Of a stretch of 64,000 bases of DNA, positions 33,228 through 40,951 are shown piece by piece; positions within the stretch are counted from its first letter, which is position 1; the number at the start of each line of letters is the position of its first letter. The position numbers and the translations under genes are program-made. Below the pieces are notes generated by a model, which was not told the origin of the DNA, searched no databases, and saw only the letters and a list, made by a program, of their open reading frames with translations. The DNA lies in IMG/VR virus record IMGVR_UViG_3300028392_000050, positions 1 through 64,000 of that record; one strand, written 5' to 3'. This DNA is from a virus.

Positions 33228-33348
33228 TTGATTTGCCTTTCTTTCCTGATTTATTTGGCTCTGATGTGTAATGTAGCCAGACCATTAGGGCTAGTGTTTC
33301 TAGCCCGAATAGTCCAACTGGCAACAGAACTGCGTAGGTAACTAGCAT
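33217..33348 (-). CDS. small membrane protein
   Basis: A 43-aa protein with an N-terminal transmembrane helix (residues 2-27, Leu/Val rich) and a basic tail (NKSGKKGKSNGR). AGGAAAG near the following start acts as ribosome site; overlaps the next gene by 11 bp. Confidence 0.5.
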   Translation of the reverse strand: MLVTYAVLLPVGLFGLETLALMVWLHYTSEPNKSGKKGKSNGR

Positions 33349-33353
33349 AGTGT

Positions 33354-35423
33354 CTAGCCCCTAACTTTTCTACTCTTGATTTGATGTTTTACAACATCTC
33401 TAGCAACCTTTACCAATTCGTTAGGATTTTGGATAGTTCTAAAATCGCTAGCGTTGTGTGTGTATTGAGCAAGGCTCTTAGGGTTGGATAAGATTTGCTT
33501 AGCGTAGTCCTCGTCACCGAGCCAGACCACACTTACATAACAGCCTTGCTGTACTAGGTTAGCGATTTTCTGGTCACACACAGCAGAGTTAGACCACTCG
33601 CCGTCTGTAAGAATAAATACTAATTTAGTTTTAGCAGTTGTATTATCCATTATTCGCTTGGTTTCGTTTAGGCTGTCTATCGGGTCAGTACCACCACCAG
33701 CCTCAACTACACGAACGACAGAGGCATTAGCAGGGGTATCTCTGTCGTAGATTTCCTTAGCCCCATAACTAAAGGCAGATACAGACACCTTGCCGTTAAT
33801 GCGTTCTATGCCACGCTTGATAACCCAAGCCGAACGGCAAGCCGAGCCGATAAGTGACCACATAGAGCCAGACTTATCTATCAAGATACTAGCCTCAATG
33901 TCGTACTCGTCGTTGCCCTCTGACCACCTATCAAACAGTCTATCTATCTGGTTGATGTCTGCGTTCATAGCCCTACGAACATTTAACTTGCCACTAGGCT
34001 TTTCTCTATCCCACGCTGGGTCACTTTCTATGCGTAGCAGTTCTAGTTCCTGTGCGAACAGCCTACTAGCAGTCACTTCCGACATCTCTGGGGTAAAGTT
34101 TCTAGCCCTACCTTTCTCTAGGGTAGATTTGCTACTCCTATCCTTTTGGATAGCCTTGAGTGTGTCTATGACCTTACGCTGTAAAGACTTATCTGCCTTA
34201 GCACGATTAACAGCCTCGTTTAATTGCTCAACTACCTCTGACTGTTCGTTGATGAAACCAGCAGTATCAGGATTAACCTCGCCTGTTTCCTTTCCAGCCT
34301 CGTTGCCAGCAGACAGCCCACCGAATAGGTTGTCTGTCTTATCGCCGTCTAGGTCTAGCAAGCCCTCTTGTTCTTTCTCGCCAACTGGTCTGCCGTTTCG
34401 CATAGGGGCTCGGTAGGTACAGCCATTAGGGTTATCAGGTAGGTCTGGCTTGCCGTTCTCGTCTTGAGGCAACAGAGCAATTAGAACTGTGATTAGGTCT
34501 TTGGCTCGGTCATACTGGCGAGGGAATACAAGCGTACGATATTCATTTATGATTTCGTAAATAGCCTGTGCCTTATCAAACCCATATTTAGAAATAAACA
34601 TCTGGGCAGATATCTTGCGTAGTTCCTGTGAGAAATACTTACGCCCAGCCAGCAGGATAAACTGTTCGCCTAATTTCTCGGTCTTGTTCTCTAGCAGGTA
34701 ATCACCCAGCAGGGCTACCATAAATGGTCTTACGCTTGGATACTTGAGTGTTAAGAAATACTCGGCTCGGCAGTCCTCAAGGATATTAAAGACCGAGTTT
34801 CGTCTAGGGTCTGCCAATTCCTCTGTGGTATAGGTGTGGGTTAAATCGTTTCCGTCACTATCCTTACCATACACATAAGACTTGGTTTTAGTAACTTTCT
34901 CGCCTACCCACTTACCCAACGCTGTACCAATGCGAGGTGTAAATAGCAGGTGACCGAGTTCGTGATAGTTAAGACCCTGTAAAGATAGGACTGTGTTTTC
35001 GTCAAGTTCCTTAATCAACTTGCCAGAGAACACGATATCTTTGCCGTCATTGTAGGCAGGGGCTACCTCTGTTTCGCTAACAGACACTAGAACATTTAGA
35101 CCAGTTAAAATCCTGTCGGCTCGTTGATAGACAGACACCACGCTATCTAGCGTGTTGTTGCGAGAGGTGATACCACCACTAGCCCTGTCTTTCTCGCCGT
35201 CTAGGTAGAGGTCATACTCCTCTTGGATTTCCATAGATAAATGTAAGCGTTCGTTATAGATTTCGTTTTCTGTTCTACCAGTTTCTTTGGCAACTCGCTT
35301 AACAGTATCGTCATCTCTAGCCCAGTCTTGGGCTTTGTAGCCGTTTTCATTGAGCCACTCATAGAAACCCTTGCCAACGCTAATGCTTTCTACGGACTGT
35401 CTTGTAATCTTTGGCTTAGGCAT
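33354..35423 (-). CDS. VWA-domain protein (CobT-like) with HExxH motif
   Basis: A 689-aa protein. The C-terminal third is a von Willebrand factor A domain with a MIDAS-type metal site (ILIDKSGSMW, residues near 520, then GGGTDP and FILTDGEWS). The N-terminal part has NYHELGHLLF, a zinc-peptidase-like HExxH. It is translationally coupled to an upstream MoxR/CobS-like AAA ATPase (TAATG). AAA plus VWA pairs form chelatases or remodelling complexes, for example CobS-CobT in cobalt insertion. Whether HExxH is catalytic is unknown. Confidence 0.75.
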   Translation of the reverse strand: MPKPKITRQSVESISVGKGFYEWLNENGYKAQDWARDDDTVKRVAKETGRTENEIYNERLHLSMEIQEEYDLYLDGEKDRASGGITSRNNTLDSVVSVYQRADRILTGLNVLVSVSETEVAPAYNDGKDIVFSGKLIKELDENTVLSLQGLNYHELGHLLFTPRIGTALGKWVGEKVTKTKSYVYGKDSDGNDLTHTYTTEELADPRRNSVFNILEDCRAEYFLTLKYPSVRPFMVALLGDYLLENKTEKLGEQFILLAGRKYFSQELRKISAQMFISKYGFDKAQAIYEIINEYRTLVFPRQYDRAKDLITVLIALLPQDENGKPDLPDNPNGCTYRAPMRNGRPVGEKEQEGLLDLDGDKTDNLFGGLSAGNEAGKETGEVNPDTAGFINEQSEVVEQLNEAVNRAKADKSLQRKVIDTLKAIQKDRSSKSTLEKGRARNFTPEMSEVTASRLFAQELELLRIESDPAWDREKPSGKLNVRRAMNADINQIDRLFDRWSEGNDEYDIEASILIDKSGSMWSLIGSACRSAWVIKRGIERINGKVSVSAFSYGAKEIYDRDTPANASVVRVVEAGGGTDPIDSLNETKRIMDNTTAKTKLVFILTDGEWSNSAVCDQKIANLVQQGCYVSVVWLGDEDYAKQILSNPKSLAQYTHNASDFRTIQNPNELVKVARDVVKHQIKSRKVRG

Positions 35424-36808
35424 TAGTTAGCCACCTCGTCTGCCTCAAGTGAAACATCAACAGCGATACCAAAGCCACTAGCAATACCAGCCTTAGCAGT
35501 ATCAAAGACCAATTTAACAGCCTCTCGTTCATCATCAGAGAACGAGTTTAAATAGGTTTCTGTCGCATACTCAAGGTCTATGTTCTTTACATTTTTAACA
35601 AAAGCCTCAAGACCTCTGGTAGAGATAGGGGTATCTATCTCGCCTCGTTCGTGCTGTTCTCGCAACTGATTAGCAACCTCTAGCAAGGTAGCGTTTCCGA
35701 TAAGTTTTTTCTCAATAGCCTTATCGTAACCAAACTCCCACTTGTGGGCAAACCTATCTTTCCACGCTTGGTTCATTGGGCGAGAGCCACGATAGTTAGG
35801 GTTGTGGTCACCGATAACAACTAGGTCTGGGTGAGCCTTGATTACCTCACCACCATTTTCTAGCAGTTGGATTTCTCGTCTATCGTCTAGCAGACCGAAC
35901 AGAACTGTTGTAACTCGCTCTGGCATAAAATCTATTTCGTTTAATAGCAATACGCCACCATTACGAACTAGGTCTGTAACAGGTCCGTCTTGCCACTTAA
36001 ACACGCCAGCCTGTTCTGTCGGTATCCACATACCGAATAGGTGGCTCGGCTCTAGTCCAATGTTGCTAGAGATGTTGTAGTAGCGATAGCCCCTAGAACT
36101 TGCCCAAGCGATAACACACATAGTCTTACCTGACCCAGCGTGACCTCTGATTAGTAGGTTCTGGTTATTTGCCTTGATGATGTCCAACATCTCAAAGTCC
36201 GTTCTGGTCTTGGTAATTTTGCGATTTAGGTAACGCTTAGCCCAAGAAATATCTGGCACGCTTGCCATTTCCATTTGTGCCTGTGGTCTTGCCATAGTTG
36301 GTACTGGGGCTGGTGTTGTCGGGGCAGTCATTACAGGAACGAAAGCGACAGCCAACTCCTCGTCTGCCTCAACCTCAACTGGGGTAATCGGGTTAATGGT
36401 TACAGGGTTGGTTCTGCGATTATCAGACACATAGTTAGATAGGCTCTGGTCACCAGCGATTAGTCTGTCGGTTAGTTCTGTAATCCAAACCTGATGTGCT
36501 TTGGCATTTTTTTCTGGGTTATACACATAGTCACCAGTAAGGTTGGTAAGCCTACTTGATAGGGCTGTTACATTTCCGTATTTGGCATTAAATACATCTG
36601 TGCTGTTGATAGCAACTGCGACAGGTAGGTTCTGTGCGACAGTCTGGGGCAAGGTAGTTACATCTGTGACCTTGTGCCAAGCCTGACCTCTGCCACGCTG
36701 TCCGTTAGATACTCGGTGAAATACTAAGACCTCACTCTCGGTTGGAACAATTAGGGTCTGTTCCTTTCCGTCTGTTACTGGGGTAGATACCATAAGGGCA
36801 ATACTCAT
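35423..36808 (-). CDS. MoxR/CobS-like AAA+ ATPase
   Basis: A 461-aa AAA+ ATPase. Walker A is IRGHAGSGKTM near residue 220, Walker B is VLLLNEIDFM near residue 286, and sensor-like GDHNPNYRG follows. The N-terminal 170 residues are a separate domain with an Ala/Pro/Thr linker. Coupled to the VWA protein downstream. CobS-like genes are known in cyanophages. A link with the B12-dependent reductase upstream is plausible but inferred. Confidence 0.8.
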   Translation of the reverse strand: MSIALMVSTPVTDGKEQTLIVPTESEVLVFHRVSNGQRGRGQAWHKVTDVTTLPQTVAQNLPVAVAINSTDVFNAKYGNVTALSSRLTNLTGDYVYNPEKNAKAHQVWITELTDRLIAGDQSLSNYVSDNRRTNPVTINPITPVEVEADEELAVAFVPVMTAPTTPAPVPTMARPQAQMEMASVPDISWAKRYLNRKITKTRTDFEMLDIIKANNQNLLIRGHAGSGKTMCVIAWASSRGYRYYNISSNIGLEPSHLFGMWIPTEQAGVFKWQDGPVTDLVRNGGVLLLNEIDFMPERVTTVLFGLLDDRREIQLLENGGEVIKAHPDLVVIGDHNPNYRGSRPMNQAWKDRFAHKWEFGYDKAIEKKLIGNATLLEVANQLREQHERGEIDTPISTRGLEAFVKNVKNIDLEYATETYLNSFSDDEREAVKLVFDTAKAGIASGFGIAVDVSLEADEVAN

Positions 36809-37055
36809 AAGATTTGATACTTTCTGTTAGTTGTGGGGCAGACCTCTTGCCTGACCTCTCTCTCCGAGTTTATGCGATAGGCACGACATTTCCTAGAGCC
36901 ATAAACCTAAATAAGCATTTATTAACCTATTGTTCATCTTTGCCTATAAAGTATCGGCAGCCGATAGAAATTACGGGGCTTTGCTTATTTCTTTGTTTCT
37001 ACCTCATAGAGAGAGAACTAATAGAGAGTAAGGGATAGGTGTAGCCCTAGTGACT

Positions 37056-37093
37056 AACAGGCTAGTAACTAACCAACAGGCTAGTAACTAACC
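37056..37093 (+). repeat. two tandem 19-bp repeats
   Basis: The unit AACAGGCTAGTAACTAACC occurs twice without spacing, with a partial third copy (CTAGTGACTAAC) before it. Confidence 0.9.
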
Positions 37094-37146
37094 AAGTTCG
37101 CAAGGTAGCCCACATCTGGGCTTACCCCTGCCTCTCTTTCTGTATT

Positions 37147-37164
37147 GCTAGGCAGTAGCCTAGC
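37147..37164. repeat. left flank hairpin (AGGCAGTAGCCT type)
   Basis: GCTAGGC-AGTA-GCCTAGC. A related hairpin with the same loop is at 47108-47129 on the other side of the array. Confidence 0.8.
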
Positions 37165-37193
37165 CATTACCACAGTTTCGGCTATTTAGCAAG

Positions 37194-37217
37194 GATTATA
37201 ACGAAATCGTTATAATC
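37194..37217. promoter_or_regulatory. 24-bp palindrome
   Basis: GATTATAACGA-AA-TCGTTATAATC, perfect 11-bp arms. Its right part contains AAATCGTTATAA, found again at 37280-37291 and 47191-47202. Possible operator or origin element. Confidence 0.75.
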
Positions 37218-37353
37218 TCTCTATTCGGCTCATAGCATACTCTCTCTCTATAGTCAATAGGGTATCTCTCTCTGTTATGAAATCGTTATAACCAAGATTA
37301 ACCGGCCGTTCTCTCTCTGTTAACCAGCTGTTTACTTTGGTGTGGTAAGCGTT

Positions 37354-37447
37354 TTGTTGCGTTGGTAGCCTTTTAGCCTTAACTATGCGATTGAGCGTAG
37401 CGAGCACGCACGGCACGGCTAAGGCTAAAAGGCTACCAACTCAACAA
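37354..37447. repeat. array palindrome 1 (inside-out copy)
   Basis: Arms 37354-37381 and 37420-37447 (28 bp, one mismatch) with a 38-nt loop. The constant box is present, but the 5' arm carries TTGTTGCGTTGG and the 3' arm CCAACTCAACAA, the reverse of the other copies. The inner stem carries TAGCCTTTTAGCC. Confidence 0.88.
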
Positions 37448-37460
37448 TTTCGGGTATGCG

Positions 37461-37496
37461 AAAGCCCCCAAGCCAGAGAGGGGGCTTGGGGGCTTT
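37461..37496 (-). terminator. terminator of the 37.6-39.2 kb operon
   Basis: AAAGCCCCCAAGCC and GGCTTGGGGGCTTT, 14-bp stem. A second stem GGCTGGTC/GACCAGCC lies just upstream on the minus strand (37498-37529). Confidence 0.88.
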
Positions 37497-37555
37497 GGGC
37501 TGGTCACAGAAAGGGGAAAAAGACCAGCCTATAGCGAGGTGGGACAAATCACCTG

Positions 37556-37693
37556 CTAATTCTTATGTTTTCCTTGTCTATACCACTTTAGAAAGTCGGT
37601 GGCACAGGTAATACATAGAGCAGTTGGGGCTACAGTTGGGTCTGTAAGTTGTGTTTTACAGACAAAACACTTCTTACCAGTATAACTACCCAT
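37556..37693 (-). CDS. small zinc-binding protein
   Basis: A 45-aa protein with CFVC and CITC separated by 14 residues, a zinc ribbon, and a basic end (RQGKHKN). Overlaps the upstream HTH gene by 8 bp. Last gene of its operon before the terminator. Confidence 0.6.
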   Translation of the reverse strand: MGSYTGKKCFVCKTQLTDPTVAPTALCITCATDFLKWYRQGKHKN

Positions 37694-38024
37694 TGTTATC
37701 TAGTTTCATCTTACTAGGGTCATAGATACCTAGCAAGGCGAGTAATTCATTAGGGGTCATTAGTAGAGCATAACACAGTTTAGGCAAGAAATACAAAGGC
37801 ATTGTGCCGTTTCCCTTGAGGTAATTGCCTACAGTTCCAGCAGTTACGCCAAAGTTATTACGCCTACAAAAGTCGGCTAGGGACTTATACCCTAGGCTCT
37901 TGTATCTAGCCTCTATTAGTTGTTGCTTACGCTTGCGTTCTTGGGTGTTCCAGTCGTAATAGGCTTGTATTTTCTCATAACGAGTTTCGGCTGGCTCATT
38001 TGGGTCATACTTCGGGTATTCCAT
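37686..38024 (-). CDS. Cro/CI-type helix-turn-helix regulator
   Basis: A 112-aa protein with an HTH at about residues 42-72 (LGYKSLADFCRRNNFGV; TVGNYLKGNG) and LMTPNELLALLG after it. Similar order and words to the 80-aa HTH protein at 32615-32857. Lies at the left edge of the array, so it is a candidate binder of the 11-bp repeats. Confidence 0.7.
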   Translation of the reverse strand: MEYPKYDPNEPAETRYEKIQAYYDWNTQERKRKQQLIEARYKSLGYKSLADFCRRNNFGVTAGTVGNYLKGNGTMPLYFLPKLCYALLMTPNELLALLGIYDPSKMKLDNNG

Positions 38025-38140
38025 TATTTACTCCTCATTGTAATTAGTCGTGCTTGTAGTCGGGATAGGGCAATAATGGCTTTACTTAGTAGCCTTATTG
38101 CTATGTGGCGTGGGCTTGGGTTGTATCTGTGCTTACTCAT
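38024..38140 (-). CDS. small basic peptide
   Basis: A 38-aa arginine-rich ORF (MSKHRYNPSPRHIAIRLL start) overlapping its upstream neighbour by 8 bp and sharing one base with the downstream start. Coupling pattern supports it, but it is short and unlike any known protein. Confidence 0.4.
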   Translation of the reverse strand: MSKHRYNPSPRHIAIRLLSKAIIALSRLQARLITMRSK

Positions 38141-38852
38141 TACAGCACTCCAAGTTACAGTAACCACGCAAATCCATACCTAAAGCGTGGGTGATTTCAG
38201 GCTCGTTCTCATAGAACTTATCGCCGTCTAGCCATTGAGCCTCATAAGCAAAGCAGTCGCTTTCGTCAATACTGGACAGGTTTATAGTGATGTCGGGGTA
38301 TTGGCTAGCCAAGTGGTCTAATGCCTCTACTGGTGGTGACCACGCACTTTCTAGGTGATAGGTAATCTCTAGAGAAACTGGCATAGTATCTGGGTCAGTA
38401 TCGCCCATCTCACCTGCGAGAATAGTAGGCATTTCATAGACAATAGAGGCTTCGTCTGTTATCTCCCACTTAGTTCCCCAGTTACGGCAGTTCCAGTTAT
38501 ACCAGTCGTCGCTGGTCTTGCGTTCCTCTAGTATCTTGACGAGAGCCTGATTAGCGTCAAAAGGCGTGCTGGTCTTATCAGCCTTGTCTATCTCTACCAA
38601 GTCAGGGTCAGCCTTTACAATGCTGTCAAAGGCTTTCTTACCCCTCTCTAGGTAGGTATCAAGGTTACTAGGCTTTACTATGTTCCATAGCAAGAATACT
38701 CCCTCAACCTGCTCGGCTGGGGTAGGTTCGCCTTTCCAGTTAGTTTCTCCAGCCCAAGGTGTAGTATAAGGCTTAGCAAGCCTATCCTTTATTGCCATTA
38801 CTGTATCGTAGTCACCAACGATAGTGACTTTACTGCTAGCCCAATTCGGCAT
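38133..38852 (-). CDS. DUF1281/Api92-like protein
   Basis: A 239-aa protein starting MPNWASSKVTIVGD and containing WYNWNCRNWGTKWE, the signature of the Api92/YubB ferredoxin-like family found on phages and plasmids. Biochemical role unknown. The start overlaps the upstream stop (GAGGAGAACGACTAATG junction). Confidence 0.75.
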   Translation of the reverse strand: MPNWASSKVTIVGDYDTVMAIKDRLAKPYTTPWAGETNWKGEPTPAEQVEGVFLLWNIVKPSNLDTYLERGKKAFDSIVKADPDLVEIDKADKTSTPFDANQALVKILEERKTSDDWYNWNCRNWGTKWEITDEASIVYEMPTILAGEMGDTDPDTMPVSLEITYHLESAWSPPVEALDHLASQYPDITINLSSIDESDCFAYEAQWLDGDKFYENEPEITHALGMDLRGYCNLECCNE

Positions 38853-38959
38853 TAGTCGTTCTCCTCAATACAAGTGTGGTTATTCCAGTCTTGTTCGGCT
38901 GTGTCAGAATAGTTATCCACTATAAATCCACAATGGTTACATTTAGTCCAGCGTGCCAT
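38852..38959 (-). CDS. tiny zinc-finger protein
   Basis: A 35-aa protein with C-x2-C ... H-x-C spacing (CNHCGF ... NNHTC), likely zinc-binding. Ends EEND with the ribosome site for the next gene embedded in those codons. Starts in the same 17-bp junction sequence. Confidence 0.55.
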   Translation of the reverse strand: MARWTKCNHCGFIVDNYSDTAEQDWNNHTCIEEND

Positions 38960-39210
38960 TAGTCGTTCTCCTCTTTCTGTTTGATAAGGAACTCTAGGTC
39001 ATCAGCAAGTTCATACCCAGTCTGGGTGAACTCAATGTGACCTGATAGTGTTTGCTGTGCCTCTCCAATGAACTCTGACCATACTCTCTCTACATCTGCT
39101 CTATCTAAGCCTGTATCTACAAAGTAGGTCTTGTCCCAATACTCCACAATGATTTCATCATCTAGAGCATTGTCTTTTAGTATCTGTGCGATTAGGTCTT
39201 TTACCTTCAT
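38959..39210 (-). CDS. hypothetical acidic protein
   Basis: An 83-aa acidic protein (MKVKDLIAQILKDNALDDE start) ending EEND. First gene of its operon, with 11-bp repeats and palindrome 2 upstream and a TATAAA-like -10 near 39243. No family recognised. Confidence 0.65.
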   Translation of the reverse strand: MKVKDLIAQILKDNALDDEIIVEYWDKTYFVDTGLDRADVERVWSEFIGEAQQTLSGHIEFTQTGYELADDLEFLIKQKEEND

Positions 39211-39289
39211 CTCTCAATTCCTTTCTGTGAATTGTAATACGAGTTTATACCTATCTCTCTCTAAATAGCAACTCTCCTGCGTGTATTCC

Positions 39290-39322
39290 AGGTAAACATT
39301 AGATGAACAACAGGTGAACAGC
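39290..39322 (-). repeat. 11-bp repeats, cassette a
   Basis: Three contiguous units (plus strand AGGTAAACATT, AGATGAACAAC, AGGTGAACAGC) ending 4 bp from palindrome 2. Confidence 0.88.
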
Positions 39323-39326
39323 CCTG

Positions 39327-39401
39327 CCAACTCAACAATTTAGCCATTTAGCCATCCGACGATCCGGAGAAGATGGCTAAATGGCTAAATTGTTGAGTTG
39401 G
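39327..39401. repeat. array palindrome 2
   Basis: Perfect 30-bp arms (39327-39356, 39372-39401), 15-nt loop containing GATC. Outer box CCAACTCAACAA; inner stem carries TTAGCCATTTAGCC. Confidence 0.95.
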
Positions 39402-39402
39402 G

Positions 39403-39442
39403 AAAGCCCCCTAGCGTGATGAATGAAACGCTAGGGGGCTTT
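39403..39442 (-). terminator. terminator next to palindrome 2
   Basis: AAAGCCCCCTAGCG and CGCTAGGGGGCTTT; the stem begins two bases after the palindrome. Confidence 0.88.
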
Positions 39443-39471
39443 TATGCCAGAGAACCAGTCTGGCTTGGGTT

Positions 39472-39501
39472 GAGGGGCTGGGCTGGGAGAACCAGCCCCT
39501 C
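39472..39501 (-). terminator. hairpin after the gene at 39513
   Basis: GAGGGGCTGG and CCAGCCCCTC, 10-bp stem, directly downstream of the stop on the minus strand. Confidence 0.7.
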
Positions 39502-39512
39502 AAGTCTGTTGG

Positions 39513-40073
39513 TTAGTCTACCTCTACCTCTGTGTCGGAAATGTCAAATCCGTAACCAGCCTCGTCAAGGTCGCTGTTGGTAACGGTAGCTTCGGCTGTA
39601 ATGTTTAGGTCGCTCTCAATGTCGTCCCAGTCATAACCTCTAGGGGCTGTTACCTCTAGTGAGCCAGTAATGGTAATGTTTACTGTCTTAGTGACTTCTG
39701 CCTCAATGTCAAAGATTTCGCATAGTTCGTCACGAACTTCCTCGTCAATGTCGTTCCAGTTGTCGTCAAGAAATGTCTCAAGTTTGGTGACTTTCCTGAT
39801 TAGTTCCTGCCACTTCACATACCACTCTTGCTTTTCGGTTTCTAAGCTTTTTAGGTTTTTGTGTAGGTGAGTGAGTTCGTGGCGAATAGTTACCTTGTCG
39901 CCCCCAGTTACCCAGCCGTTATCTATGTAGCCATAGAACTTTACTTCTAGGTCTAAGACATCTGCTAGTGGCTTTACTGGTGTTGTTGCTAGTTCGGTCA
40001 GACCTGCCTCTGCGAGTTTTTCCTCAACAGTTAGTTCTGGCTTTGGTTCTTGGTTCTCTTGGTTCTCATACAT
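39513..40073 (-). CDS. hypothetical coiled-coil protein
   Basis: A 186-aa acidic protein. Residues 60-115 are heptad-like (LTHLHKNLKSLETEKQEW), and a beta-rich acidic C-terminus follows (VNITITGSLEVTAP). Start taken at MYENQENQ after the common AGAAAGAGAG leader; an upstream in-frame extension would read through palindrome 3. Single-gene cassette. Confidence 0.65.
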   Translation of the reverse strand: MYENQENQEPKPELTVEEKLAEAGLTELATTPVKPLADVLDLEVKFYGYIDNGWVTGGDKVTIRHELTHLHKNLKSLETEKQEWYVKWQELIRKVTKLETFLDDNWNDIDEEVRDELCEIFDIEAEVTKTVNITITGSLEVTAPRGYDWDDIESDLNITAEATVTNSDLDEAGYGFDISDTEVEVD

Positions 40074-40164
40074 AGTAATCTCTCTTTCTGTAGGTTGTGT
40101 ATTGCTATGTATTACTATTATGGCAGTTGGGGGTGGCAAAACCCAAATCCTAGAGGCAAACTCT

Positions 40165-40197
40165 AAGTAAAGCTTTTGTGAACAACAGGTAAACGGA
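40165..40197 (-). repeat. 11-bp repeats, cassette b
   Basis: AAGTAAAGCTT, TTGTGAACAAC and AGGTAAACGGA in phase, 4 bp from palindrome 3; GATC overlaps the last unit. Confidence 0.75.
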
Positions 40198-40201
40198 TCT
40201 C

Positions 40202-40268
40202 CCAACTCAACAAAGCCCAAAGCCCGATCTTTATTAGGGGCTTCGGGCTTTGGGCTTTGTTGAGTTGG
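40202..40268. repeat. array palindrome 3
   Basis: Perfect 26-bp arms (40202-40227, 40243-40268), 15-nt loop. Inner stem AGCCCAAAGCCCGA. Confidence 0.95.
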
Positions 40269-40278
40269 CACGAAAAAA

Positions 40279-40313
40279 CCCCCCAGCGAGAACCTTGGGA
40301 GTTCGCTGGGGGG
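40279..40313 (-). terminator. terminator next to palindrome 3
   Basis: CCCCCCAGCGA and TCGCTGGGGGG, with six A at 40273-40278 forming the U run on the minus strand. Confidence 0.92.
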
Positions 40314-40352
40314 CTGGTATTATCGGGCTAGACACCAACACACCCGATAAGT

Positions 40353-40703
40353 CTAACTAGGCTGGTGAGCCTCTGGCTCTACCTCTACCCACTCGCCGTC
40401 TATGAACTGTTTTTCGTTCACTAACTCACTAATAGCCCCTGAGTATAGGTCATAGTAAAAGGCGTATAAATCAACCTTTTGTAAATCCTCTATTGTTTCG
40501 GCACTGTCATAGCCAAACTCTTTCCACCTGTTTTGATACTCAAAGTCTAGGCTAGCCCAGTCTAATTGAATGTTAGCCGTATAAACTGGAACTGCTCCGT
40601 CGGCGTATTCGTGAGCGATGTCCTCGGGATAAGGTCGCCCTAAAATCCACTCTCGGTTATCCCAGATTTCTTGGTTGATTTCTGTTTCTGTCCAAAGTGC
40701 CAT
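40353..40703 (-). CDS. hypothetical protein, paralog of the gene at 42682
   Basis: A 116-aa acidic protein beginning MALWTETEINQEI. The block YPEDIAHEYADGAVPVY corresponds to YPQDLAGEYADSGVPVW in the protein at 42682-43050, and both share length and order. Single-gene cassette with the AGAAAGAGAGAACCA leader. Function unknown. Confidence 0.7.
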   Translation of the reverse strand: MALWTETEINQEIWDNREWILGRPYPEDIAHEYADGAVPVYTANIQLDWASLDFEYQNRWKEFGYDSAETIEDLQKVDLYAFYYDLYSGAISELVNEKQFIDGEWVEVEPEAHQPS

Positions 40704-40778
40704 TTGCTGGTTCTCTCTTTCTGTTTGGTGTAGCCCCTTTGGCTACTCTCTTATACTAATGCCACCTAATGACTTATT

Positions 40779-40822
40779 AGGTAGCGAGCTGATGAATGTC
40801 AGGTTAATATTAGGTAAACGGA
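40779..40822 (-). repeat. 11-bp repeats, cassette c
   Basis: Four contiguous units: AGGTAGCGAGC, TGATGAATGTC, AGGTTAATATT, AGGTAAACGGA; 5 bp from palindrome 4. Confidence 0.85.
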
Positions 40823-40827
40823 TCAAG

Positions 40828-40902
40828 CCAACTCAACAAAAGCCATTTAGCCAACCCTCTTATCTAGTGGGTGTTATGGCTAAATGGCTTTTGTTGAGTT
40901 GG
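40828..40902. repeat. array palindrome 4
   Basis: Perfect 26-bp arms (40828-40853, 40877-40902), 23-nt loop with its own ACCC/GGGT pairing. Inner stem AAGCCATTTAGCCA, resembling palindrome 2. Confidence 0.95.
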
Positions 40903-40908
40903 CAAAAA

Positions 40909-40936
40909 CCCCCTAGCAAGTCAGGTTGCTAGGGGG
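40909..40936 (-). terminator. terminator next to palindrome 4
   Basis: CCCCCTAGCAA and TTGCTAGGGGG, preceded by five A that give the minus-strand U run. Confidence 0.92.
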
Positions 40937-40951
40937 CTGGTCTTTGCCGGT

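Larger units (their letters stand above)
36809..37555. promoter_or_regulatory. 747-bp non-coding control region at the left edge of the array
   Basis: No convincing gene. Contents in order: a promoter-like AT-rich zone for the AAA ATPase; 11-bp repeats in plus orientation (36909-36930, TTATTAACCTA and TTGTTCATCTT); a tandem 19-bp repeat; an AGGCAGTAGCCT hairpin; a 24-bp palindrome; AAATCGTTATAA; two more 11-bp repeats at about 37318-37340; palindrome 1; and a terminator. Could be an origin of replication or a master control region. Confidence 0.6.

Noticed and set aside
36814-37038. ORFs in the control region at 36.8-37.4 kb
   Set aside because: No ribosome site and no protein-like composition; the 37210-37416 minus ORF runs through palindromes and repeats.
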